This document shows positions 44,866 through 54,444 of a stretch of DNA of 64,000 nucleotides, piece after piece. The notes below the pieces were generated by a model. The model had not been told where the DNA came from and did no database searches. It worked only from the letters and a program-made list of their open reading frames with translations. Source of the DNA: Nevskiaceae bacterium (GTDB taxonomy: Bacteria > Pseudomonadota > Gammaproteobacteria > Nevskiales > Nevskiaceae); contig SCRT01000004.1 of assembly GCA_004298465.1 (NCBI GenBank), positions 62,001 through 126,000 of the forward strand, written 5' to 3'. Position 1 is the stretch's first letter; each line of letters begins with the position of its first letter. The position numbers and the translations under genes were made by a program.

Positions 44866-47481
44866 ATGGGGCAAGGACGACGCGGCACATGGGGTCTGGC
44901 GGTTGCGGTGGCTTGCTGTATGGCGTTGCCATGGTCCGCGGCACATGCCGTCCGCTTCGACTTCGGCCAGCTTTACGGACACGATTTCAGCGGCTCGCTG
45001 AATTCCCAGGTCACGGCGGGCGTGGGTATCCGCATGCAGGGACGCAGCACGAATCTCGTCGGCAAGTCGGATCTGAACCCGAACGTCTGCGCGCCGCCGT
45101 TCCAGTCCTGCCAAGGTGTGTTCAAGACCCAGAACTACCCGGCGCAGCACCTGGTTGCGGCGCCCGGCGCGCCGTCCATCAACTTCGATGACGGCGACCT
45201 GAACTACAACAAGTACAGCATCTTCCAGGCGCCGCTGAAGGCTACGGAGGAATTGACGCTGAAGTGGGGCGACTTCGGTTTCTTCGGGCGCGTGCTGTAT
45301 TTCTACGACATCAAGAACGACAACTTCACAACTTATCAGCCGAACGAGATCACGCCGCAGAACGTGGGTTCCGTCGGGCGGCTGACGAATCCCGCGGATT
45401 TCTTCGGTGCCAACAGCTTGAGTCATCTGGGAGGCACTTTGAGCGGGGTAGGGGTGCCGCCGGTGGTTTCCGGCCTTGTCAATACCGTAACCGGTGCGCT
45501 CAACGGCACGGCGGCTGGTGCCTTGCCGCTGCGCGTCTACGGGCCCGGCGGCGTGGTACGCCAGCGCCGCACGGACCCGGCGATCCTGCATCAGGCCGGA
45601 TCGGCGCTGCAGTACCTGGACAGTTTCATCTACGGCAATTTCAACGTTTACAATTTTCCCGTCACCGTCAAGATCGGGCGCCAGACGCTGAACTGGGGCG
45701 AGAGCACATCGCTGGCGATCAACACCATCAATTCCACGAACCCGGTCAACGCCAACAACTTCATGCGCGTGGGTGGCGAGATCGAGGAAGTATTCACACC
45801 CATCAACATGGTCTTTGCCAGCTTCAGCCCGTTTTCCAACGCCACGCTGGAAGGTTATTACCAGCTGGAGTGGAAGCCGACGGAGATCTACACGCCGGGC
45901 ACGTATTTTTCGGATGTCGACCTCGGTACGAACAACGCCGGCCGGAGCCAGAATCTAAGCGCTGGCTTCGGCGGCTCTGCGATGGATCCGAACTGTCTCG
46001 GCTCCATCCAGGACAACCCGTTGGGCGGCATCACGCCGACCTGTCTGACGCTGCAGCGCCTGCCGGACTGGCGACCGCGCACCAGCGGCCAGTTCGGTGT
46101 CCATTTCGACTACTACATGCCGGATTTCAACAACGGTACGGACGTCGGGTTCTATTACGAGAATTATCATTCCCGCCTGCCGTACCTGAGCTTCTTTGCC
46201 ACTTATCCGTCCTGCGCGCGGGCGGAAGGCAATGCTCGCGGCTCGAATGCCACCGACCTGTCGTCTTTCCTGCTGGACTGCCCGGACCTGCCGCTAAACC
46301 GTGCGTTGGCCGGCGGCTTGAATGGGCCGCCATCGGGCGCGACGTCGGACGCCGTGCCGCTGGGCACGGCGCGCGCAGTGCTTGAGTACCCGGAAGACAT
46401 CCACCTGTTCGGCACGAGCTTCAATACCACGGTGGGCAAGTATTCCATCCAGGGTGAAGTGGCGTGGCGGCCGAACAAGCCGCTTCAGGTCAGCCCTGAG
46501 GATCTCGCGTTTGCCGCCTTCGGCCCGACGCTGAGCCGTTGCGGCCAGCCGGGCGTGAACTGCTCGGGATCCATAGGCGGCGTGGGCCAGACCGCGGCCG
46601 GGACCACCACCGTTTACCCGTCGGGCGAGTTCACCCCCTATCCGGGACGGCCGGGGTTCAACGATTCCTTCAACCTCGTGATCGGCAACATGCCGGGGTC
46701 GCAGCGCTCGTTTCCGAACTACGTCATTCCCTACCGGGGCGGCGAGGTGGGCAACAATACGCCCTGCTACCCGGCGCCTGGCTCGGCGGACGAGGCGGCG
46801 CACGGCTTCAACAAGTTCAGCCATCCGTATTACGCCTACAACAGCAGCAGCCCGTGCTACATCCGCGGCTACGAGCGCTTCGGGGACCTGAACTTCAATT
46901 TCGGCGCCACGCGCGTGCTGGGCGAGACGGAAAACTGGATCAACGCCAATCAGGTCATCATCCTCTACGAGGTAGGTGCCGAATGGGTGCCGGGGATGCC
47001 GGCCTACGACCGGCTGGTGCTGGCGGGGCCGAACGTTGCGCAATATGCGCCGACGGCAGGTGCTGACGGTTCCGGCCAGACGAATCCCGCGGACTACCAA
47101 CGCGACTGCTCGAACATTCCCGATTGCAATTACGGCCCCGACGGCGCGCGCTTCAACCCGCATCAGGCTGATCCGGCCGGGTTTCCGACGAAATTCTCGT
47201 GGGGTTACCGCATCATCACGCAGATCGAGTACGACAACTTCATCATTCCAGAAATCACGCTGTTCCCGCTGATCCAGTTCAAGCAGGACGTGGGCGGCAT
47301 GTCGCCTGGTCCGGCAGGCAACTTCGTGAAGGGGCGCAAGGAGATCGAGTCGCTGTTCACGTTCCAGTACCGCTCGCACCTGTCCTTCGCCGTGGGTTAC
47401 ACGTTCTACTGGGGCGGTGGGCGCTACAACACCTGGGCGGATCGTGATTACGCACGGGCCTTCGTCCGCTATGGTTTCTGA
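44866..47481 (+). CDS. DUF1302 family outer-membrane protein
   Basis: 871 residues from ATG 44866, where GGGGA lies 5 bases upstream; ATG 44854 is also possible. The signal peptide ends near AAHA|VRFD. The mature protein is rich in Tyr, Asn, Phe and Gly, with beta-strand and loop pattern along its whole length (NFPVTVKIGRQTLNWGESTSLAINTINSTNPVNANNFMRVGGEIEE, and a final strand DYARAFVRYGF ending in Phe), as in DUF1302 proteins. These large barrels are common in bacteria that use lipids, steroids or hydrocarbons, and often pair with DUF1329; no DUF1329 gene is here. Several cysteines (CAPPFQSC, CYPAP, CSNIPDC) suggest loop disulfides. A weak TTGCAG-17-TATTGT promoter lies at 44745-44773. Confidence 0.85.
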   Translation: MGQGRRGTWGLAVAVACCMALPWSAAHAVRFDFGQLYGHDFSGSLNSQVTAGVGIRMQGRSTNLVGKSDLNPNVCAPPFQSCQGVFKTQNYPAQHLVAAPGAPSINFDDGDLNYNKYSIFQAPLKATEELTLKWGDFGFFGRVLYFYDIKNDNFTTYQPNEITPQNVGSVGRLTNPADFFGANSLSHLGGTLSGVGVPPVVSGLVNTVTGALNGTAAGALPLRVYGPGGVVRQRRTDPAILHQAGSALQYLDSFIYGNFNVYNFPVTVKIGRQTLNWGESTSLAINTINSTNPVNANNFMRVGGEIEEVFTPINMVFASFSPFSNATLEGYYQLEWKPTEIYTPGTYFSDVDLGTNNAGRSQNLSAGFGGSAMDPNCLGSIQDNPLGGITPTCLTLQRLPDWRPRTSGQFGVHFDYYMPDFNNGTDVGFYYENYHSRLPYLSFFATYPSCARAEGNARGSNATDLSSFLLDCPDLPLNRALAGGLNGPPSGATSDAVPLGTARAVLEYPEDIHLFGTSFNTTVGKYSIQGEVAWRPNKPLQVSPEDLAFAAFGPTLSRCGQPGVNCSGSIGGVGQTAAGTTTVYPSGEFTPYPGRPGFNDSFNLVIGNMPGSQRSFPNYVIPYRGGEVGNNTPCYPAPGSADEAAHGFNKFSHPYYAYNSSSPCYIRGYERFGDLNFNFGATRVLGETENWINANQVIILYEVGAEWVPGMPAYDRLVLAGPNVAQYAPTAGADGSGQTNPADYQRDCSNIPDCNYGPDGARFNPHQADPAGFPTKFSWGYRIITQIEYDNFIIPEITLFPLIQFKQDVGGMSPGPAGNFVKGRKEIESLFTFQYRSHLSFAVGYTFYWGGGRYNTWADRDYARAFVRYGF

Positions 47482-47525
47482 CGTGCGCTGACGTCGATGA
47501 ACCGGGCCGCGGGTGCTGGCTCACC

Positions 47526-47554
47526 TTGGCGGATCGGGATACGGCCGATATAAT
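47526..47554 (+). promoter_or_regulatory. Sigma-70 promoter for petABC
   Basis: TTGGCG (four of six) and a perfect TATAAT are separated by 17 bases. Transcription would begin near 47561, about 69 bases before petA. This is the best sigma-70 match found in the window. Confidence 0.7.
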
Positions 47555-47629
47555 TCGCGGATTGGATGTTGCGGTGCGCGTGCCTGTACTGACACGTGTT
47601 TTCCAGAAAACCAACCTTGGTTGAGCTCG

Positions 47630-48253
47630 ATGAGTGATTCAACTGTCGACCCCCGTCGACGCCGATTTCTTGTTGCATCTGCGTCTGTCGTGGGTGCGGG
47701 CGGGTGCGTTGCAGCCTTGTGGCCGTTTCTCGCTTCACTCAGCCCCAGTGCCCAAGCCCTGGCGCTCGGCGCGCCGGTGGAGGCAGACATCTCCAAGGTG
47801 GCGCCTGGCCAGCAAGTCACGTTCGTGTGGCGCAACCAGCCGGTGTGGGTGCTGAACCGCACGCCCAAGATGCTGGAGACACTGCCGAAGTGGGACCCGC
47901 GTCTGTCCGACCCGGAGTGCAAGCAGAATCAGCAGCCCGCCTACTGCCAGAACGAGCACCGCTCGATCAAGCCCCAGTACCTGGTGATGATCGGCATATG
48001 CACGCATCTCGGTTGCTCGCCCCATCTGAAGGCGAAATTTCCTGATCCGACGGTTCAGGAGAATTGGCTGGGCGGCTACCTGTGCGCTTGCCACGGATCG
48101 AAATACGACCTTTCCGGGCGCGTCGAGAAGGACCAGCCGGCGCCGCTCAACATGGTGGTGCCGCCGTATCGCTACAAGAGCGACACGGTGATCCAGATCG
48201 GCGTTGATCCCAGCGCCGAAGAACTCAAGAACCTCAACGCTCACGCAGCCTGA
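47630..48253 (+). CDS. petA: Ubiquinol-cytochrome c reductase iron-sulfur (Rieske) subunit
   Basis: 207 residues. A twin-arginine-like start (RRRRFLVASASVVG) with one helix serves as the uncleaved membrane anchor. The Rieske box is intact: C124-T-H126-L-G-C129 and C152-A-C154-H155-G-S; C124, H126, C152 and H155 bind the 2Fe-2S cluster and C129-C154 form the disulfide. It passes electrons from ubiquinol to cytochrome c1. It is the first gene of petABC; petB starts 23 bases later. Confidence 0.97.
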   Translation: MSDSTVDPRRRRFLVASASVVGAGGCVAALWPFLASLSPSAQALALGAPVEADISKVAPGQQVTFVWRNQPVWVLNRTPKMLETLPKWDPRLSDPECKQNQQPAYCQNEHRSIKPQYLVMIGICTHLGCSPHLKAKFPDPTVQENWLGGYLCACHGSKYDLSGRVEKDQPAPLNMVVPPYRYKSDTVIQIGVDPSAEELKNLNAHAA

Positions 48254-48276
48254 CTAGTCAGAAGGAGTTACCCACG

Positions 48277-49527
48277 ATGGGTATCGTTGCCAATCCTTAC
48301 AAGACGACCGGCCTGCTGGGCTGGATCGACAATCGTTTTCCGCTCACGAAGCTGTGGCGGACGCAGGTTGCAGAATACTACGCGCCGAAGAACTTCAACC
48401 TCTGGTATTACTTTGGCTCGCTGGCGCTGCTGGTGCTGGTCAACCAGATCATCACCGGCATCTTCCTGACCATGCACTACCAGCCGGGTGCCGAAACGGC
48501 GTTCGACTCCGTGCAGTCGATCATGCGCGACGTGTCGTGGGGGTGGCTGATCCGCTATATGCACGCGATGGGCGCCTCCGCGTTCTTCATCGTGATCTAC
48601 CTGCACATGTTCCGCGGCATCATCTACGGCTCGCACCAGAAACCGCGCGAGTTGATCTGGGTGTTCGGCTGCTTCATCTTCCTGTGCCTGATGGCGGAAG
48701 CGTTCTGCGGCTACGTGCTGCCGTGGGGCAACATGTCCTACTGGGGCGCGAAGGTGATCCTGTCGTTGTTCGGCGCTATTCCCTTCGTCGGTGAAAGCCT
48801 GCAGGTGTGGATCCAGGGCGACTACACGCCGGCTGGCGCCACCCTGAACCGCCTGTTCTCCTTCCACGTCATCGCCCTGCCGCTGGTGTTGCTGCTGCTG
48901 GTCGTGATGCACCTGATGGCGCTGCACGAAGTGGGTTCGAACAACCCGGACGGCGTCGAGATCCACGACCACAACGACGAGAATGGCGTGCCACTCGATG
49001 GCGTGCCGTTCCACCCCTACTACACCGTGAAGGACTTGTTCGGCGTGTGCGTCTTCCTGCTGATCTTCTTCGGGCTGATCTTCTTCGCCCCGACGGGTGG
49101 CGGGCTGGTGCTGGAGGCCGACAACATGACGCCGGCGAATCCGCTGGTGACGCCACCTGAGATTCACCCGGCATGGTATTTCGGTGTGTTCTACGCGATG
49201 CTGCGTTCCGTCCCGGCGTTCTTCGACACGCAGATCTGGGGCGTGATCGTGATGTTCAGTGCCGTCGTCATCCTGTTCTTCCTGCCGTGGCTGGACAGGA
49301 GCGGTGTACGCTCCATCCGCTACAAGGGCGGCCTGTTCAAGACCGCGGTCGCCATTTTCGTCATCGACGTGCTGGTGCTCGAATATTTCGGCATGCAGGG
49401 TATAAACCCGTTGTTCACGATGATCACGCGTATCGCCACGGTCATCTACTTCGCTTTCTTCCTGCTCATGCCGTTCTACAGCAAATGGGACAAGACCAAG
49501 CCGGTGCCACAGCGGGTGACGGAATGA
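48277..49527 (+). CDS. petB: Cytochrome b of the bc1 complex
   Basis: 416 residues with eight predicted membrane helices. The four haem histidines can be placed in YMHAMGASAFFIVIYLHMFRG and FSFHVIALPLVLLLLVVMHLMALHE. The quinol-oxidation motif PEIHPAWYFG matches the PEWY-type region (PPE-WY position reads PPEIHPAWY). GGAG lies about 10 bases before the ATG. Its stop overlaps the petC ATG (ATGA). Confidence 0.97.
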   Translation: MGIVANPYKTTGLLGWIDNRFPLTKLWRTQVAEYYAPKNFNLWYYFGSLALLVLVNQIITGIFLTMHYQPGAETAFDSVQSIMRDVSWGWLIRYMHAMGASAFFIVIYLHMFRGIIYGSHQKPRELIWVFGCFIFLCLMAEAFCGYVLPWGNMSYWGAKVILSLFGAIPFVGESLQVWIQGDYTPAGATLNRLFSFHVIALPLVLLLLVVMHLMALHEVGSNNPDGVEIHDHNDENGVPLDGVPFHPYYTVKDLFGVCVFLLIFFGLIFFAPTGGGLVLEADNMTPANPLVTPPEIHPAWYFGVFYAMLRSVPAFFDTQIWGVIVMFSAVVILFFLPWLDRSGVRSIRYKGGLFKTAVAIFVIDVLVLEYFGMQGINPLFTMITRIATVIYFAFFLLMPFYSKWDKTKPVPQRVTE

Positions 49528-50264
49528 AGATCATGCGTACTTTCCCGATCATTGCATTCGCCTGCGCCGCGCTGCTGGCCGTTCCGCAACTGTCGATGGC
49601 TGAATCTGCGGAGCTGCCGCTGCGGTTCAGCGCTTCGCCGGGCAACATGCAGTCGGTGCGCCAGGGTGCGCGCGACTTCATGAACTACTGCGCCGGTTGC
49701 CATACCCTGAAATACCTGCGCTACAACCGCTTGGGCCGGGATGCCGGCTTGTCCGACGACGTGCTCACCGAGAACCTGATCTTCCCGGTCGGCCTGAAGC
49801 CGACGTCCCACGTCCTCAACGGCATGACGGAACAGGAAGGAACCACGTTCTTCGGCAAGGCGCCGCCGGACCTTTCCCTGGAAGCCGAGTTCCGCGGTGC
49901 AAAGTGGATCTACAACTACCTGCACAGCTTCTATCTCGACCCCTCGCGCCCGGTGGGAGTGAACAACCCCTTGATTCCGAACGTGGCCATGCCCAATGTA
50001 TTGGGACACCTTCAGGGTTGGCAGCAGCGCGTAGAAGGCGGGCATGAAGGCGTCGAGTTCAAGCGGGTGAGTGACGGTACGATGACGCCCGCGCAGTTCG
50101 ATAGCTTCGTGGCGAACATCACGAACTTCCTTGCCTACGCGGCGACGCCGGAGCATCACACGCGGGTCACGATTGCCCCGTTCGTGTTGTTCTATCTGCT
50201 GATTCTGGCAGGGCTGTGTTACCTCGTTAAGCATGAATTCTGGAAAGATGTCCACAAATCCTGA
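49524..50264 (+). CDS. petC: Cytochrome c1 of the bc1 complex
   Basis: 246 residues. A cleavable signal peptide (RTFPIIAFACAALLAVPQLSMA) precedes the haem-binding C56-A-G-C59-H60. The axial methionine is likely in VAMPNVLGHL. A C-terminal helix (VTIAPFVLFYLLILAGLCYLV) anchors the protein in the inner membrane, facing the periplasm. It overlaps petB by four bases, so petABC is one translationally linked operon. Confidence 0.97.
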   Translation: MKIMRTFPIIAFACAALLAVPQLSMAESAELPLRFSASPGNMQSVRQGARDFMNYCAGCHTLKYLRYNRLGRDAGLSDDVLTENLIFPVGLKPTSHVLNGMTEQEGTTFFGKAPPDLSLEAEFRGAKWIYNYLHSFYLDPSRPVGVNNPLIPNVAMPNVLGHLQGWQQRVEGGHEGVEFKRVSDGTMTPAQFDSFVANITNFLAYAATPEHHTRVTIAPFVLFYLLILAGLCYLVKHEFWKDVHKS

Positions 50265-50355
50265 TCGCAAACTGAACCACCGGGGCGCAACGAGCAGCGC
50301 CGCACACAATCCTACGAGGCGGTCTTCCTCGCGCAGTGCGCGACCGTCGCGCGGT

Positions 50356-50997
50356 ATGGCGCGTGCCTCTGTTCTGGGGCGCAATCCCAGTGGTCCTCCG
50401 AAGCTGGCGCTGAATGCGGGCCTGACACTGTTTGTTGAACCGCTGGCTCCGGTGAGCCAGTGGTTGAACATCGTGCTGGCTGAAAAGGAAATCGAAAGCG
50501 CCCACATCGAGCGGGTGGATGCGGGGACGGCCAGCGAGGATTTCCTGACGCTGAGCCCGACCGGCACGCTGCCGGTGCTGGCGGATCGAACCGGCATCGT
50601 GACCGGCGCGGCAACGATTGCGGAATATGTGGAAGAACGCTACCCGCACCCACCACTGATGCCGACCGGCCCCGTGCTGCGGGCGCAGGCGCGGATGCTC
50701 ATGCGCCAGTTTGAAATGGTCCTGTTCCCCGAACTGGCGGCGCTGAAGCCGCGCGCCAAGGTTCCGCCGGAAGCGTGTGCGCAAATGTTGCGTGATGCCG
50801 CCACCCGCTTTACCGGACGCAATATCCCAGAAGGGGTGTGCGGCAACGGGTACACCGTGGTGGATTGCGCGATGGCCGTGCTGCTTGCCCGGCTGCGGGA
50901 TGCGCAGATCGCGGTTAGTACGAACAGCGTGGGTTTTGCCCGCTATATTGAACGTGCATTGGCGCGACCCGCAGTCCAGCAGGTCTTTACCCCGTGA
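50356..50997 (+). CDS. sspA: Stringent starvation protein A (GST-fold)
   Basis: 213 residues from ATG 50356, chosen by homology and length (E. coli 212); ATGs at 50233 and 50248 would add a basic, low-complexity N-terminus and, in the first case, overlap petC. The GST-like fold is visible (NIVLAEKEIESAHIERVDAG, TLPVLADRTGIVTGAATIAEYVEERYP), with the conserved surface motif P97-H98-P99 in RYPHPPLMP that interacts with RNA polymerase and sigma-70. The C-terminal half is divergent. It is followed by sspB with four bases of overlap, in the classic pair, and sits after petABC as in many relatives. Confidence 0.9.
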   Translation: MARASVLGRNPSGPPKLALNAGLTLFVEPLAPVSQWLNIVLAEKEIESAHIERVDAGTASEDFLTLSPTGTLPVLADRTGIVTGAATIAEYVEERYPHPPLMPTGPVLRAQARMLMRQFEMVLFPELAALKPRAKVPPEACAQMLRDAATRFTGRNIPEGVCGNGYTVVDCAMAVLLARLRDAQIAVSTNSVGFARYIERALARPAVQQVFTP

Positions 50998-51428
50998 CGA
51001 TCGGTTCGCGTAGACCGTACCTGATTCGTGCGATCTACGACTGGGCGCTCGACAACAACCTGACGCCCCATCTGCTGGTGGCCGCTGACCAGCCGGGCGT
51101 GTCGGTTCCCCAGGCCTTCGTTCGCGATGGAAAGATCGCCCTCAACATCGCCCCAGTCGCAATTCGCGACCTGGACCTCGAGCATGATCCGTTGAGCTTC
51201 TCTGCGCGTTTTGGTGGGCGCTCACAGGATGTGTTCGTGCCCAGCGCGGCCGTGCTGGCCATCTATGCGGTCGAAAATGGCGAAGGCATCGGGTTTGGGG
51301 GCCCCGAAGGGGCGGAAGCGCCGGAACCGCCGCCAAACGGTGGTTCGACAGCGCCGCCAAGCACCCCGGCAGCAGGCGAAGGCCCACCGCGGCCGCATGG
51401 CCGCCCGACCTTGCGGCGCGTGAAATAA
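50994..51428 (+). CDS. sspB: ClpXP adaptor SspB
   Basis: 144 residues from a GTG that overlaps the sspA stop. The N-terminal SspB domain (RRPYLIRAIYDWALDNNLTPHLLVAADQPGVSVPQAFVRDGKIALNIAPVAIRDLDLEHD) binds ssrA tags. A Pro/Gly-rich flexible linker follows, and the protein ends in GRPTLRRVK, the XB motif that docks onto ClpX. It delivers ssrA-tagged proteins to ClpXP. Confidence 0.95.
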   Translation: MTIGSRRPYLIRAIYDWALDNNLTPHLLVAADQPGVSVPQAFVRDGKIALNIAPVAIRDLDLEHDPLSFSARFGGRSQDVFVPSAAVLAIYAVENGEGIGFGGPEGAEAPEPPPNGGSTAPPSTPAAGEGPPRPHGRPTLRRVK

Positions 51429-51511
51429 CGGCCCGGGTGCATCCACGCTGATCGGATGTCGGGTTCGGAAACAACCTGATTTCATGAAATGCGCCGCAGC
51501 ATGCTGTGCGT

Positions 51512-52117
51512 TCAGGGTGTGGGGGCAGGGAACAGGAGTTCATCCAGCCCGTCGCACAGACAGTGCAGGAACAGGATATGGACTTCCTGGATGCGGGCTG
51601 TCACGCGGCTGGCGGCGCGCAGTTCGGTGTCACTTCCGCGCAGCAGCTTGGCCAGGACGCCGCCATCACGCCCGGTGAGCGCCACGACGCTGCCGCCTGC
51701 CGAATGCATGGCTTCAACCGCCTTCACCACGTTGCCGGAATTGCCGGATGTCGAGATTCCGATCAGACAGTCGCCAGGGCGTGCCAGCGCGGCAACCTGT
51801 TTCGCGAACACCTGATCGAAGCCGTAGTCATTGCCGATGGCGGTGAGCGCTGAACTGTCGGTTGTCAGCGCGATGCCGGCCAGCGGGCGGCGTTCGCGCT
51901 CAAAACGACCGATGAGCTCCGCTGCGAAATGCTGGGCATCAGCAGCCGAACCGCCGTTGCCGCAGGCCAGCACGCGACCGCCCGAGTCCAAGGTCTGTGC
52001 GAGTTGGCGGGCCGCACTGCAGAGTTGGGCCATGGCCGCGTCGCATGTCGCCTGCTTGGCTGCGATGCTGTCGAGGAAATGTCGCTGGAAACGTGTAGCC
52101 AGCACATCGGTGGACAT
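51512..52117 (-). CDS. diaA: DiaA/GmhA-type SIS domain protein
   Basis: 201 residues from ATG 52117 with GGAG 8 bases upstream. The SIS domain has ACGNGGSAADAQHFAAELIGRFERERRPLAGIALTTDSSALTAIGNDYGFDQVFAKQV and GISTSGNSGNVV, the sugar-phosphate binding loops. DiaA promotes DnaA assembly at oriC, while GmhA isomerises sedoheptulose 7-phosphate. The context (yraN, lpoA, rsmI on the other side) is that of diaA in E. coli, so I favour DiaA. Converges with sspB across 83 bases. Confidence 0.85.
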   Translation of the reverse strand: MSTDVLATRFQRHFLDSIAAKQATCDAAMAQLCSAARQLAQTLDSGGRVLACGNGGSAADAQHFAAELIGRFERERRPLAGIALTTDSSALTAIGNDYGFDQVFAKQVAALARPGDCLIGISTSGNSGNVVKAVEAMHSAGGSVVALTGRDGGVLAKLLRGSDTELRAASRVTARIQEVHILFLHCLCDGLDELLFPAPTP

Positions 52118-52142
52118 GTCAGTGCTCCGATTCCGGGTGGTT

Positions 52143-52529
52143 TCAGCCCGGCGTGTCAAAGGCGGATTGCAGCCATTGTGGTTCCGCAGCGCCGTCGATC
52201 GCCACGACATCGAAGCGTGCCACCCGGGCCGCGTGTTCCGGGTGGGTCGCGATGAAGGCGCGGGCGGCATGCGCAAGCCGGCGCTGCTTGCGGGCGTCGA
52301 CAGACGCGGCTGCTCCGCCGTAGTTCGGGTTGCGTCGGGCGCGGACTTCCACGAACACCAGCGTGCCGTGATCGAGCATCACCAGATCCAGTTCACCGCC
52401 GCGGCAGCGCCAGTTCGCGGCAACGTGGTGCAGGCCATGACTTGCGAGCAGTCGCGCAGCGCGCAGCTCGGCAGCGTGGCCCGCGTGCTGGGTCGGGCTG
52501 GTGGCGATGAAATGCGTGTTCATGGCCAT
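52143..52529 (-). CDS. yraN: YraN (UPF0102) endonuclease-like protein
   Basis: 128 residues from ATG 52529 (ATG 52523 is equally possible). It has the restriction-endonuclease-like pattern AARLLASHGLHHVAANWRCRGGELDLVMLDHGTLVFVEVRARRNPNYGGA, with ELD and VEVR as the E-x-D...E-x-K/R core. Its biochemical role is unknown. It lies between lpoA (7 bases away) and diaA on the same strand, the conserved order. Confidence 0.9.
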   Translation of the reverse strand: MAMNTHFIATSPTQHAGHAAELRAARLLASHGLHHVAANWRCRGGELDLVMLDHGTLVFVEVRARRNPNYGGAAASVDARKQRRLAHAARAFIATHPEHAARVARFDVVAIDGAAEPQWLQSAFDTPG

Positions 52530-52536
52530 TACAGAA

Positions 52537-54429
52537 TCAGGGGTAGACGGCCCCGGCGGGCGCGGAAAGCGGCCGGCTGGCAAAGGGCGGTGGTGCTTCG
52601 GTCGGGCTCGGCATGATGAAAGGCGGAATGCGGTCACGCACGGAGGCGCTGACCGCGCCCGGCGCCTGGACGGCATAGCCGTCGAGCATCTGTGGGCCGT
52701 CGGGCGTCATCTGCGCGCAGACCAGGTTCCGCTCGACGATACCTGCGGCGTCGATGTGCAGCGTTCCGGTAAATCCCACAAGTTCCTGGGTATCCGGCAA
52801 ACCGCCGTGGCGCAGTTGTATGGCCAGGCGCCCGGCATCAAGTCCGAGTGCGTACAGTGGCACGAGCTGGGTCTGCCCGCCGACGGCGGTGACCAGCCGG
52901 GTGCGGACGGCGTTCCACGCCTCACCGGGTTGAAGCTTCCATGGGGTATCGCAGAAGCGTACGCCGCGGATGTCGGAATTCGTGGTTCCGGCGGAAACTT
53001 CACTGGTGGCGTAGACCGGCAGGTGAATCGCCCCCGAGTAGCGCAGCATGGCAACGATCATGCGGTCTTCCGTGGCCTGCCCACTGATGAAGACGAAATC
53101 CACGTCCTGGCGGCGACGCTCCTCGAAAGGCTTGATCTTTCCAGTGGCCTTGTAGACCGCTTTCTCTTCGTCTGTCGGCGGCGTAAATTCCAGCAGGCGC
53201 GCCACCACGGCCGTGAAATTCGTAGTCTGCGGCGCGTACTGGGCGGCATCGAGCAGCGTGCCGCCGGTTGCGGCAAGGCGCGTGCGCAGTGCGGCCAGCA
53301 TGGCGCTGCCGCGCGGGCCCGTCGGGACCAGCGCCACGACCCGGTGCAGTCCACGCCGCGCCGCATCCGCCACGATCTGGCGGACTTCATCGTTCGGCGA
53401 CAATCCGAACTGCAGCAGCCCGCTGGTCGGGCGCATGCCGGGCTCCAGATAGTTGAGCGCAATGACCGGAGCCGTGAGCCTGCCGACCTGGTTCAGGCTG
53501 GCCGTACCAGGCTTGCTCAAGGGGCCGATGACAACACCGGCACCGGCATCAAAGGCTTGCGCCGCACTGGCGGAGACACGCGCGGGGTTGCTGGCGGTGT
53601 CGTACGCCAAAGGCCCCGGCTCTCCGGCGTTCGCCAGAGCGGCCTCGACACCTCGCTGCACGGTGGCAGCAGCATTCGCGAGCGGGCCAGTGAGGGGAAG
53701 CAGCAGCGCCGTTGGTCCGCTGCCCGCCGTGACCGCGGGAGGCACGGGTTGTGACGTGTTCGGAGCGGAGCGGCGAGAAAGTGCCGCGCCTGCGGTGGGC
53801 AGCAGCGTCTGGAGCCGCGCGGCTGCCGGGTGGTCTGGAAACCGGGACTGCCACGCCACCATCTGCTGCAGGGACGCGTGACGCTGCACGAGGGTTGCCA
53901 GTTCGACCCAGCCTCGGGTGGTCGGATCGAGTGCCGCCAGCGGCCGGGGGGTCGGCCCAGTCAGCTTGCTGTGTTCCAGCCCATCCCAGATCAGGTCGGC
54001 GTTGGTTGCACGCGCGCTGGCGCCGTTCAACAGCTGGGCCCGCTGCACGAGCGCCTGGGTAGCGTTTTCAGGCTGTCCGAGCCTGAACAGTGCCAGCCCG
54101 CGCAGCCTGAGCCGTTCCGCATCGGTCGCCTGGTTTGTCGACTGTACAGGCAAGGCAGCGAGAGCGGCACGCGGATTGTTTTGCGCCAGTGCAATCCGGG
54201 CTTGCAGGAGCTGGTACTGCGTTCGCTGCGCAGGCGTCAGGTTGCCGGCTGGAATACTGGCCAGTGCAGCGCGCGCACGCGCGGCGTCACCGCTGGCCAG
54301 CGCTGCTCGCGCCGTTTGGAACGGGGCGGGTTCAGGGGCTGCTGGCGGAGGCAGCAATGCACAAGAGGACATGAAGATCACGGACGTGCAGACCACAAGC
54401 CGCACACAGATCGGGAAGCGCCGTTTCAT
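52537..54429 (-). CDS. lpoA: Penicillin-binding protein activator LpoA
   Basis: 630 residues. The lipobox SSC (Cys23) follows a hydrophobic helix. The N-terminal TPR-like domain (residues about 35-210) is followed by a periplasmic binding protein-like domain (from [30 protein letters not shown]), the two-domain layout of LpoA. It stimulates PBP1A from the outer membrane. The ATG at 54429 has no Shine-Dalgarno sequence and lies only 15 bases from the rsmI ATG on the other strand. Confidence 0.93.
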   Translation of the reverse strand: MKRRFPICVRLVVCTSVIFMSSCALLPPPAAPEPAPFQTARAALASGDAARARAALASIPAGNLTPAQRTQYQLLQARIALAQNNPRAALAALPVQSTNQATDAERLRLRGLALFRLGQPENATQALVQRAQLLNGASARATNADLIWDGLEHSKLTGPTPRPLAALDPTTRGWVELATLVQRHASLQQMVAWQSRFPDHPAAARLQTLLPTAGAALSRRSAPNTSQPVPPAVTAGSGPTALLLPLTGPLANAAATVQRGVEAALANAGEPGPLAYDTASNPARVSASAAQAFDAGAGVVIGPLSKPGTASLNQVGRLTAPVIALNYLEPGMRPTSGLLQFGLSPNDEVRQIVADAARRGLHRVVALVPTGPRGSAMLAALRTRLAATGGTLLDAAQYAPQTTNFTAVVARLLEFTPPTDEEKAVYKATGKIKPFEERRRQDVDFVFISGQATEDRMIVAMLRYSGAIHLPVYATSEVSAGTTNSDIRGVRFCDTPWKLQPGEAWNAVRTRLVTAVGGQTQLVPLYALGLDAGRLAIQLRHGGLPDTQELVGFTGTLHIDAAGIVERNLVCAQMTPDGPQMLDGYAVQAPGAVSASVRDRIPPFIMPSPTEAPPPFASRPLSAPAGAVYP

Positions 54430-54433
54430 GCGT

Positions 54434-54442
54434 TAAAGTATG
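54434..54442. promoter_or_regulatory. Possible bidirectional -10 region between lpoA and rsmI
   Basis: The two ATGs (54429 complement and 54445) face away from each other across 15 bases. TAAAGT (54434-54439) faces rsmI and CATACT (54442 to 54437, complement) faces lpoA; each matches TATAAT at four of six positions and ends about 5-7 bases before its ATG. Both mRNAs would then be leaderless. Neither ATG has a ribosome-binding site. No -35 is seen. Confidence 0.35.
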
Positions 54443-54444
54443 AC

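Noticed and set aside
51478..51489. Perfect palindrome ATTTCATGAAAT between the sspB and diaA 3' ends
   Set aside because: It lies between converging genes with no promoter nearby and has no T-tract, so neither an operator nor a terminator is supported. A 12-base palindrome can occur by chance.
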